DNA of 56,609 nt, from the NCBI RefSeq assembly GCF_000834015.1, contig NZ_JXQI01000081.1, forward strand, positions 1 through 56,609, read 5' to 3'. Each line of letters opens with the position of its first letter. The stretch's first letter is position 1. Positions 50,637 to 56,609 of the stretch are shown here, piece by piece. Origin of the DNA: Prevotella pectinovora (GTDB taxonomy: Bacteria > Bacteroidota > Bacteroidia > Bacteroidales > Bacteroidaceae). A program made the translations under genes and the position numbers. The notes under the pieces are model-generated. The model was not told where the DNA came from and did not search any database. It saw only the letters and a list, made by a program, of their open reading frames with translations.

Positions 50637-51062
50637 TTAGAGTTCCTTCTTCAGCGCCTCTGCCATTTCGGTATACTCAGCGTCGGTGAGATATACTTTC
50701 TTTGGGTTCATCTGGAACACGCCGCCGAAGTCTGGTCCGCCCTTGTATTTCGGTATCAGGTGGAAGTGGAGGTGAGACAGCGTGTCAGAATAGGCGCCAT
50801 AGTTAATTTTGTCAGGGTTGAATACTTTCTGCATGGCACGTGTCACCTTTGCCACATCGGCCATGAATGCGTTGCGCTCCTCGTCGCTCAGAAGGTTCAG
50901 GTCATCCACATGGTCTTTGTATGCCACGAGGCAACGGCCATGATAGGTCTGCTCCTTGAAGATGAACACTCGTGAAACGCTGAGTTTCGCTACTTCGATC
51001 ATCAGATCGTGCAATGTCTCATTGTTCTGGCAATAGAGACAGTCTTTTGGGTCGCTATTCAT
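50637..51062 (-). CDS. HIT family hydrolase
   Basis: This 141-residue histidine-triad protein (HINT/Fhit-like nucleotide hydrolase) has the triad in [12 protein letters not shown] (about residues 95-106) and a CLYCQNNE.. pair of Cys near the N-terminus (about 8-13) that may bind zinc with a later His. Possible substrates are AMP-lysine or dinucleotide polyphosphates. It is first in the HIT-trmD operon, with a TACCTTTG box 50 nt upstream (complement of 51112-51119). Confidence 0.9.
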   Translation of the reverse strand: MNSDPKDCLYCQNNETLHDLMIEVAKLSVSRVFIFKEQTYHGRCLVAYKDHVDDLNLLSDEERNAFMADVAKVTRAMQKVFNPDKINYGAYSDTLSHLHFHLIPKYKGGPDFGGVFQMNPKKVYLTDAEYTEMAEALKKEL

Positions 51063-51111
51063 TTTTTTCTTTGTTTTTAGTTGATAGTTTCTTATTCAGT
51101 CAATTTTGTCG

Positions 51112-51119
51112 CAAAGGTA
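51112..51119 (-). promoter_or_regulatory. -7 box for HIT-trmD
   Basis: TACCTTTG on the minus strand, 50 nt upstream of the HIT start. Confidence 0.55.
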
Positions 51120-51247
51120 GCAAAAAAACCGCAAGCATCAGCTATAATCATCTGAAATGTGAATAAGTGACGATAAAATAATACCTTGGTACGATTTGAG
51201 TGAGAAATGTAACCTCTCCTTAGAAGGTCTGACAACACAGCGGACTC

Positions 51248-52156
51248 TTATTTGAACAGCAGCGTTATCATCGGTATTGTGAATATCGACGCCACTGTGG
51301 TGATGAACGTGATCTCTGTCATGAGAGCAGGGTTGCGCCCGTATTTCAGACAGAACATAGTGCCGTAGGATGCTGCCGGCATGGCAATGACTACGGTGTT
51401 TATGGCATTCACCACTTCGCTCACTCCCAGAGCCTTGAATAGGAAAAACAGCGATAGAGGAATGATGCAGAGTCTCAATAGCGATGCCACGTAGACCTTC
51501 GGGGTGCCGATGATGTCGTGTAGCGGCAGACGTGCCATCGACGAACCTATTATCATCAGCGCTGCCGGAACCGTTATGTTGCCCACCATCGTTACCGGCT
51601 TGGCTATCAGTTCGGGAGTGCGGATATTGAATGCCACAAGTAGGGCAGCGGCAAAGGCGGCTATCATTGCCGGCGAGAACAATATCTTGGGGTTGAGTTG
51701 CTTGATGCTGTATTCTCCCTTGATGAGCATCACGCCGGCTGTGAATATGAAGAAGGTGTTGGGCATGTTCAGCAGGGCGGCATAGAATATGGCGTGAGGT
51801 CCGAATATCGATGCCACTATGGGATAGCCGATGAAACCAACGTTAGCAAACATCAGTGTGAATCCGATCATTCCCTGGGCGTCGTGGTCTTTGGCTATGA
51901 ATCTCGGTACGAAGAATCCGAATGCCAGGAGTATGATGTATGTCAGTATGCTTACTCCCAGCAGCGGTAGAATCAGCGTGCGGTCGGGCAGCGTGTCGCC
52001 CATTACCGACGAGAGGATAAGCGACGGACAGGTGATGTCGATAACTATAGTAGACAGTTTCTGGTCGAACTTGTCGCCCATATATCCGAGTTTGCATAGC
52101 ACGTAGCCCAATATGACGATGATGAACAGAGTCACCATCACTTCCAGATTTTCCAT
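51248..52156 (-). CDS. AEC family transporter (auxin efflux carrier-like)
   Basis: This 302-residue membrane carrier has about 10 hydrophobic segments. It has the family two-half layout and the FANVGFIGYPIVASIFG (about residues 105-121) and PAASYGTMFCLKYG (about 265-278) regions. Bacterial members export malonate, malate or similar acids (MdcF/MleP-like); the substrate is unknown. The start is MENLEVMVTLFI at 52156; a frame extending further to 52579 has no hydrophobic character and would overlap lrgB. It follows lrgB by 26 nt. Confidence 0.85.
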   Translation of the reverse strand: MENLEVMVTLFIIVILGYVLCKLGYMGDKFDQKLSTIVIDITCPSLILSSVMGDTLPDRTLILPLLGVSILTYIILLAFGFFVPRFIAKDHDAQGMIGFTLMFANVGFIGYPIVASIFGPHAIFYAALLNMPNTFFIFTAGVMLIKGEYSIKQLNPKILFSPAMIAAFAAALLVAFNIRTPELIAKPVTMVGNITVPAALMIIGSSMARLPLHDIIGTPKVYVASLLRLCIIPLSLFFLFKALGVSEVVNAINTVVIAMPAASYGTMFCLKYGRNPALMTEITFITTVASIFTIPMITLLFK

Positions 52157-52182
52157 TATCCTGATTTGTTTCGTCTTACTTG

Positions 52183-52887
52183 TTATATGATGCCCATCAT
52201 CTGCAGGATGTATGGAGTCAGTATGGCGGTGAATATGCCGTTGAGCGTAAGTCCAAGCGACGCATAGGCCCCATGCTCCATTCCATGTTCCATAGCTGCC
52301 GATGTTCCCACGGCATGTGATGCTGTGCCGAGCGAGATTCCCTGGGATGAGGGCATTCCGATGTGGCCGTATTTGAGGATTCTGAATCCTGTTATGGCTC
52401 CGAAGATGCCGACGAACACCACTATCGTGGCGGTGAGAGATGGTATGCCGCCGATGCTCTGTGTCACTTCCATTGCAATTGGTGTGGTGACAGATTTTGC
52501 TGCCAGCGAGAGCACCACGATGCGGGATGCACCGAAATACTGTGCCAGGGCAACGACCGACACTATGCCGACAAGGCATCCCACGAGCTGCGACATGAAT
52601 ATCGGCACCATTTCATGCTTTATGGAGTGGAGCTGCTTGTATAGCGGAACACCGAGCGACACCACGGCGGGCTTGAGCCAGAAGTCTATCTTCGAACCGC
52701 TTAACTTGTAGGTTTCATAATCAATGTCGGCTATCGTGAGAAAGCATATCATGAAGGCTATGCTCACCAGGATGGGATTGAAAACCGGCAGCTGCAGCAT
52801 TTTTCTTACGAGCTTGGCGAGGAAATATACTCCGAACGTCAGCGTAAGCAGGAAATAATCGTTGTTGAGGTATTCGTGGATATCCAT
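52183..52887 (-). CDS. LrgB/CidB family membrane protein
   Basis: This 234-residue protein has about 7 hydrophobic segments. It matches LrgB (YohK) through LKPAVVSLGVPLYKQLHSIK, LAAKSVTTPIAMEV and SHAVGTSAAMEHG. In Staphylococcus the LrgAB/CidAB pair affects murein hydrolase activity and in other bacteria pyruvate or glycolate transport. The gap to the cidA-like gene upstream is 4 nt. Confidence 0.9.
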   Translation of the reverse strand: MDIHEYLNNDYFLLTLTFGVYFLAKLVRKMLQLPVFNPILVSIAFMICFLTIADIDYETYKLSGSKIDFWLKPAVVSLGVPLYKQLHSIKHEMVPIFMSQLVGCLVGIVSVVALAQYFGASRIVVLSLAAKSVTTPIAMEVTQSIGGIPSLTATIVVFVGIFGAITGFRILKYGHIGMPSSQGISLGTASHAVGTSAAMEHGMEHGAYASLGLTLNGIFTAILTPYILQMMGII

Positions 52888-52891
52888 TTGC

Positions 52892-53254
52892 TTATAGTTT
52901 TTTTCCTTTTATGCGTTTTATTATCTTCCTTGTCATGATGTGTGTCCAGCCTGTGACCACAAGCACGAGCATGGTGCTCAAGGTCGTGGCGAGCACTATG
53001 GACACTATCTCTTTTCCGATAATGTCGAAATAGAGCATCAGAGCCACACCTGGCGGCACGAAGAAGAAGCCCATGTTTTTCACAAGGAAATTGGATATCG
53101 TCTCTACCCATTCCAGTTTTATCACTTTCACCTTCAGCAAAAAGGTGAGCAGAAGCATTCCAATGATGCTTGATGGCACGCTGATGCCGGTGAGCCATGT
53201 TATGAACTCACCAACGGCAAGGCAGCCAATAATGATTGCTAATTGTCTAAACAT
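52892..53254 (-). CDS. CidA/LrgA family membrane protein
   Basis: This 120-residue holin-like protein has four hydrophobic segments and the family stretches GISVPSSIIGMLLLTFLL (about residues 23-40) and VKNMGFFFVPPGVALM (about 57-72). It pairs with LrgB downstream and probably forms an inner-membrane complex for export of small acids or control of cell wall turnover. No promoter box is evident in the 82 nt to cobC, so it may be read from the cob transcript. Confidence 0.88.
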   Translation of the reverse strand: MFRQLAIIIGCLAVGEFITWLTGISVPSSIIGMLLLTFLLKVKVIKLEWVETISNFLVKNMGFFFVPPGVALMLYFDIIGKEIVSIVLATTLSTMLVLVVTGWTHIMTRKIIKRIKGKKL

Positions 53255-53336
53255 TTTTATTATCCTGAATTGAATATTTTTTCTTTTGCATGGTCGGGAG
53301 AAAATTGTTGAGTTCGTTCTGAATGATTCCGAACTC

Positions 53337-53864
53337 CTAAATCTCGATTTCTTCTATCCCTCCGTATTCCACTGTGTGTTCGAAGCATCCTTCCTCCTTG
53401 AACAGGCCTCCGTAGATGCCCGCACAGAGCAACACTCCGCAGTGGGCGAAGATGGCCACCTGGCGGTATGGCTTCTGCTTCAGTTCGTCGAGAAATCCTG
53501 CCACCCTTTCATATACCATCGGAAAACTTTCACCGTTTGTAGTTGCAACGTGCATATAGTCATCATACCATTTCTGCAGGTTGTCGTCCTTGATGTCGTC
53601 GTAGCGTTTCATTTCCCAGTCGCCCATGTTCATCTCCATGAGTCGGTTGTCTGTGACGGGGGTGGGATAACCGCAATAGTCTGCCAGCAGGCGCGCTCTG
53701 GTGAGAGGTGATGAGAACACGGCATCGAACGTTCTGTCGCCGAGTGCTTTCTTTGTCATTTCTGCCTCTTCTGTAAACGTTGCCGCCACGGGAACGTCCG
53801 TCTGTCCGTAGCACACGCCCTTCGGCACGTCTACGCTTGTGTGTCTGATTAATATTACTTTCAT
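53337..53864 (-). CDS. cobC: Histidine phosphatase, probable alpha-ribazole phosphatase
   Basis: This 175-residue phosphoglycerate-mutase-fold phosphatase has the catalytic His in LIRHTSVDVPKGVCYGQTD (residues 5-23). RHT in place of RHG, with the GVCYGQ stretch, is typical of CobC. A second catalytic His lies in VAIFAHCGVL (about residue 140). CobC removes the 5'-phosphate of alpha-ribazole phosphate or of adenosylcobalamin phosphate. It is the last gene of the cob cluster, 105 nt after cobS, and an 8-nt repeat array lies in that gap. Confidence 0.85.
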   Translation of the reverse strand: MKVILIRHTSVDVPKGVCYGQTDVPVAATFTEEAEMTKKALGDRTFDAVFSSPLTRARLLADYCGYPTPVTDNRLMEMNMGDWEMKRYDDIKDDNLQKWYDDYMHVATTNGESFPMVYERVAGFLDELKQKPYRQVAIFAHCGVLLCAGIYGGLFKEEGCFEHTVEYGGIEEIEI

Positions 53865-53879
53865 GTTTTTTTCAGTTAA

Positions 53880-53927
53880 CGAGTTGACAAGTTAACGAGT
53901 TGACAAGCAAACGAGCAAACAAGCTGA
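53880..53927 (+). repeat. Array of six 8-nt units between cobS and cobC
   Basis: The units read CGAGTTGA, CAAGTTAA, CGAGTTGA, CAAGCAAA, CGAGCAAA, CAAGCTGA. This is the longest clean array of the family in the window, and it is inside an operon gap. Confidence 0.75.
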
Positions 53928-53969
53928 TATGAAGGTCACTTTTTCCCGTCCGTCTTTGATAATTTGGGC

Positions 53970-54821
53970 TTAATGCCACATGAACTCCAGCATCTTTCCT
54001 TCCATGGCGGCGCTCTTCATTGCATTCGACCATAGTATGGCGATGGTGAGATATGTAGTGAGTTCAATCAGGAGGAACAGTGCTCCGCAGCAGTCTCCCG
54101 TATATCCCTTGAGTCTCTTCCATATCAGTCTATAGAGGAAATACATCACCACGCATGGAACGAATACTATCAGATCCCATTCCAGTGTAAGCCGTGTGAG
54201 ATAGAAGAACAGTCCCAGAGGCAGAAGTCCCTGCAAGGCGAGACATATGCTTGCCCCGATATTCATGCGTCGGTATACGTTCTTTGCCTTGGATTGTTCC
54301 TCAGTCCTGGCATACGGCATCATCTGTATAATCTGGCCGGCGAGCATCTTGGCATAAGGGTCGGCAGCGAATACAGACAATGCTGCAAGAATCGGAGGCA
54401 TACACGAAAGGCTGAAAAAGAGCAGCAGTTCATAGAATATTATACCCAGCACACCATACGTGCCGATGCGTGAGTCTTTCATTATGTCGAGAATCCTCTG
54501 CCTGTCGGAGCCTCCTCCGCCGAACCCGTCAACGAAGTCTGTCAGTCCGTCCTCGTGCAGCGCTCCAGTGATGAATATCCTCAAGAGGATCGCTGCTACG
54601 ATGGCTATGTTCTGCGGCATATACATAGAACCGAAATATATCGTTGCCGCCATAGCCCCTCCTGTCAGCCAGCCCACTATGGGCCAGTATTCTACCACTG
54701 CTTTATACGATTCTTTAGGCGGCTGATAGATACGCCAGAAAGGCAGTCGGGTGAAGAATATGAGCGCTGCCCATACGTTCTGCCACCACTTAGAAGTATT
54801 TAGTGATATTTGCATTTTCAA
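53970..54821 (-). CDS. cobS: Adenosylcobinamide-GDP ribazoletransferase (cobalamin synthase)
   Basis: This 283-residue integral membrane enzyme joins adenosylcobinamide-GDP with alpha-ribazole(-phosphate). It has about 6-7 hydrophobic segments and the family signatures LIFFTRLPFWRIYQP (about residues 17-31), ALHEDGLTDFVDGFGGGGSD (about 90-109; Asp/Glu residues bind Mg) and RILDIMKDSRIGTYGVLG (about 112-129). Its start overlaps the cobT stop by 32 nt; Met3 at 54815 is an alternative start. Confidence 0.93.
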   Translation of the reverse strand: MKMQISLNTSKWWQNVWAALIFFTRLPFWRIYQPPKESYKAVVEYWPIVGWLTGGAMAATIYFGSMYMPQNIAIVAAILLRIFITGALHEDGLTDFVDGFGGGGSDRQRILDIMKDSRIGTYGVLGIIFYELLLFFSLSCMPPILAALSVFAADPYAKMLAGQIIQMMPYARTEEQSKAKNVYRRMNIGASICLALQGLLPLGLFFYLTRLTLEWDLIVFVPCVVMYFLYRLIWKRLKGYTGDCCGALFLLIELTTYLTIAILWSNAMKSAAMEGKMLEFMWH

Positions 54822-55836
54822 AGTTGTTCATCTCGTTTATCATCCTCACGCTGCTCTCAATGATAGGGTAGGCGCACAACGCTCCCGTTCCTTCGCCCAA
54901 TCTCATTCCGATGTTCAGAATCGGTTTCGCTCCCATTATCTGCAGCATCTTGGCATGGGCGTGCTCGTCTCCGCAGTGTCCGAAGATGGCGTAGTTGAGC
55001 ACTTCGGGATGTAGGCGGCTTGCCGCAAGCATACATGCCGACATTATGAAACCGTCCACCATCACTATCATCCTGCGTTCGGCGGCTCTCAGCATAGCTC
55101 CTATTGCTCCTACCATCTCGAAACCTCCGAAATAACGTATCATATCGGTAGCGCTGGCATAGGGGAAGTCCCTGTTGAATTTATCCACAGCCTCTTTCAA
55201 TACCTTATGCTTGTGGCTCAACTGACTGCCTGCCACTCCAGATCCGGCTCCCACACAGTCGTCAAGTGGTACGCCTCCCATAAGATGCAGCCAGATGCTC
55301 GAAGGAGATGTGTTGGCTATTCCCATCTCGCCTATGCATACGATGTTGCAACCTTCGTCGGCACATTCGTCGATGATCTTTGCTCCCGTAGAGAGAGCCT
55401 TGTCCATCTCCTCTTCCGACATTGCCGCTTCGTGGAGGAAATCTTTTGTTCCCCATGCAATCTTCTCGTTCCTTATTTCAGGGAAAGAACTAAGATCGTA
55501 GTCCACTCCCATATCTATTATTCTGAGCTTGAAGTTGTGCTGGCGACAGAACATGTTTACACCTCCTCCGCCTTTCGTGAAGTTTATCATCTGCTGCCAT
55601 GTCACATCTCTTGGCGACAGGCTGACTCCTTCTCGCTCTATGCCGTGGTCACCTCCAAAAAGCAAGTGGCAGGGGTGGAAGAGAGTTGGGAGGAGAGAAT
55701 GCTGCACGAGGCATATCCTCAGTGCCAGTTCTTCGAGCATTCCCAGCGAACCTTTCGGCTTGTTCAGATTGTCAATCTTGTCTTGTATTTCGTCCTTGAT
55801 GCTATGGTCTGGCGAAACTATATTGAATTTTATCAT
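54790..55836 (-). CDS. cobT: Nicotinate-nucleotide-dimethylbenzimidazole phosphoribosyltransferase
   Basis: This 348-residue enzyme makes alpha-ribazole phosphate from NaMN and the lower base. Features include KPKGSLGMLEELALRI (about residues 26-41), FGGDHGIEREGVSLSP (about 66-81), IGEMGIANTSP (about 170-180), VGAGSGV (about 195-201) and the catalytic Glu late in the protein in RLGEGTGA (about 315-322). The length fits the family. The gap from cobU is 18 nt. With cobS and cobU it completes lower-ligand assembly. Confidence 0.94.
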   Translation of the reverse strand: MIKFNIVSPDHSIKDEIQDKIDNLNKPKGSLGMLEELALRICLVQHSLLPTLFHPCHLLFGGDHGIEREGVSLSPRDVTWQQMINFTKGGGGVNMFCRQHNFKLRIIDMGVDYDLSSFPEIRNEKIAWGTKDFLHEAAMSEEEMDKALSTGAKIIDECADEGCNIVCIGEMGIANTSPSSIWLHLMGGVPLDDCVGAGSGVAGSQLSHKHKVLKEAVDKFNRDFPYASATDMIRYFGGFEMVGAIGAMLRAAERRMIVMVDGFIMSACMLAASRLHPEVLNYAIFGHCGDEHAHAKMLQIMGAKPILNIGMRLGEGTGALCAYPIIESSVRMINEMNNFENANITKYF

Positions 55837-55854
55837 GATAGAATAATATTTTGC

Positions 55855-56382
55855 TTACTTTATCTTCACCGGAATTCCGCTTACAGTTAGGTATACGTCG
55901 TCAGCCTTGGCCGCAACGTATTGGTTGAACCATCCGAGCAGATCAGTGAATCTGCGTTGTACGGCATTGCCGCTCACCCCTCCGCTGCCAATCTCGTTGG
56001 TCACGAAGATGAATGTGGCATCCTGGTCGGTAAACTTGTCGAACTCTTCCTCAATCTCTTTCAGCGTCTCGTTGATGTCAGGCTGATGGCTTTCATCGTT
56101 GGCTGCAGAAAAGAAGAAATTCGTACACCATAGAGTCAGGCAGTCTATCACAGCCACCTTATTATATATATACAGCTTGCTGAGATGTTTTTCCTCTTCG
56201 ATGTTGGTCCACTGTTCTCCTCGGCGCTCCTTGTGCTTGTCCACGCGCTGCTGGAATTCTTCATCCCAAATGTGAGCCGTGGCGATGTACACAGGATTGC
56301 GGGAAAGCTCCAATGCCATGCGCTCGGCGAGGACGCTCTTTCCCGAGCGTTGTCCGCCAGTTATTAGTATGATACGTTTCAT
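55855..56382 (-). CDS. cobU: Adenosylcobinamide kinase / guanylyltransferase
   Basis: This 175-residue bifunctional enzyme phosphorylates adenosylcobinamide and attaches GMP. The P-loop GGQRSGKSVLAE (about residues 8-19) is at the start. VYIATAHIWDEEF, the catalytic His region in KHKERRGEQW (about 49-58) and FVTNEIGSGGV (about 124-134) follow. The start is set at MKRIILITGG (56382); a Met 15 codons upstream would include the promoter box and is disfavoured. It is the first cob gene. No cbi genes for ring synthesis are here, so the cluster fits cobinamide salvage. Confidence 0.93.
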   Translation of the reverse strand: MKRIILITGGQRSGKSVLAERMALELSRNPVYIATAHIWDEEFQQRVDKHKERRGEQWTNIEEEKHLSKLYIYNKVAVIDCLTLWCTNFFFSAANDESHQPDINETLKEIEEEFDKFTDQDATFIFVTNEIGSGGVSGNAVQRRFTDLLGWFNQYVAAKADDVYLTVSGIPVKIK

Positions 56383-56387
56383 CAGTG

Positions 56388-56395
56388 CAAAAGTA
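56388..56395 (-). promoter_or_regulatory. -7 box immediately before cobU
   Basis: TACTTTTG on the minus strand ends only 5 nt before the cobU ATG. If it is used, the mRNA would be leaderless or nearly so. No cobalamin riboswitch is visible between here and the window end. Confidence 0.45.
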
Positions 56396-56439
56396 GTAAA
56401 ACTATCTGAATTATTCAGCGGTAGCAATGGATTATTTGA

Positions 56440-56493
56440 TAAGTGGGCGAGTTTGACAAGTAAACCGGCTAATGGGGAGAATGGTTGACAAGT
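56440..56493 (+). repeat. Degenerate 8-nt repeat array upstream of cobU
   Basis: Worn units such as TAAGTGGG, CGAGTTTGA, CAAGTAAA, CCGGCTAA and GTTGACAAG are visible. It is weaker than the other arrays of the family. Confidence 0.4.
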
Positions 56494-56609
56494 GTGTTGG
56501 TCTGCATATGGATTTCATAAAAATAACTATTTGAGCTTGTTGCGAGGGGTTTTTGTCAAATCATCTCTTGACAATTCGTTGGCTATATGCAATCTCGGGA
56601 TGGCATCCA

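Noticed and set aside
52157..52579. Upstream extension of the AEC transporter to 443 residues
   Set aside because: The added part is non-hydrophobic, antisense-like and lies within the lrgB coding region.
56396..56609. Cobalamin riboswitch upstream of cobU
   Set aside because: No B12-box-like GCCACTG or expected stem architecture is visible; only a worn 8-nt array is present.

Overview
The window looks like chromosome of a gut or oral Bacteroidales, most likely Prevotella/Segatella (S. copri group). The grounds are: candidate promoters with the Bacteroidota -7 box TAnnTTTG before many genes; almost no Shine-Dalgarno sequences; Por-type (T9SS-like) C-termini on secreted proteins; and families typical of the order (DUF2023, DUF4348, an acyl-ACP thioesterase in the ilv operon, a 29-residue mS38/bS22-like protein beside HU and RNase G). 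The species is an inference. I see no tRNA, rRNA, CRISPR array, prophage or intact insertion sequence. The content is mainly housekeeping, with one small accessory patch at 48.3-49.9 kb.

Layout. 0.2-5.1 kb: secreted subtilase, flavodoxin with a DUF2023 partner, M48 lipoprotein protease. 5.2-6.9 kb: NCS2 purine/uracil permease on the minus strand behind four 75-bp repeats. 7.3-13 kb: a small acidic peptide, a surface protein and a very large secreted GH2 beta-galactosidase. 13.2-19.3 kb: minus-strand ilvD-ilvB-ilvN-thioesterase-ilvC operon. 19.5-23.2 kb: recJ-recQ. 23.2-25.8 kb: repeat-rich spacers around one outer-membrane barrel protein. 25.8-26.7 kb: three small membrane proteins. 27-32.6 kb: SPOR lipoprotein, ruvX, def, TPR protein, thrS. 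33-35.1 kb: HU, mS38-like protein, RNase G. 35.2-37.9 kb: two peptidases. 38.3-42.2 kb: patatin, ligA, rRNA/tRNA methyltransferase. 42.5-45.3 kb: PhnP-like hydrolase, murB, DUF4348 lipoprotein. 45.7-48.3 kb: pheS, SDR, HAD. 48.4-49.9 kb: transposase remnant and HNH nuclease. 50-56.4 kb: trmD, HIT, AEC transporter, lrgB/cidA and the cobalamin nucleotide-loop genes cobU-cobT-cobS-cobC.

The least expected signal lies between the genes. (1) Tandem repeats of 73 and 75 bp before the M48 protease and the permease share both edges but have different middles, and every unit carries a -7 box, so they look like multiplied promoters. (2) A degenerate 8-nt unit, C(G/A)AG(T/C)(T/A)(G/A)A, recurs as short arrays in at least six spacers, sometimes as large inverted repeats. 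(3) A roughly 185-bp element with inverted ends reading ATCCCAAATCGGTCATTAG occurs as two near-full copies in opposite orientation plus short derivatives, resembling a MITE or REP family. None of these is explained by the genes.
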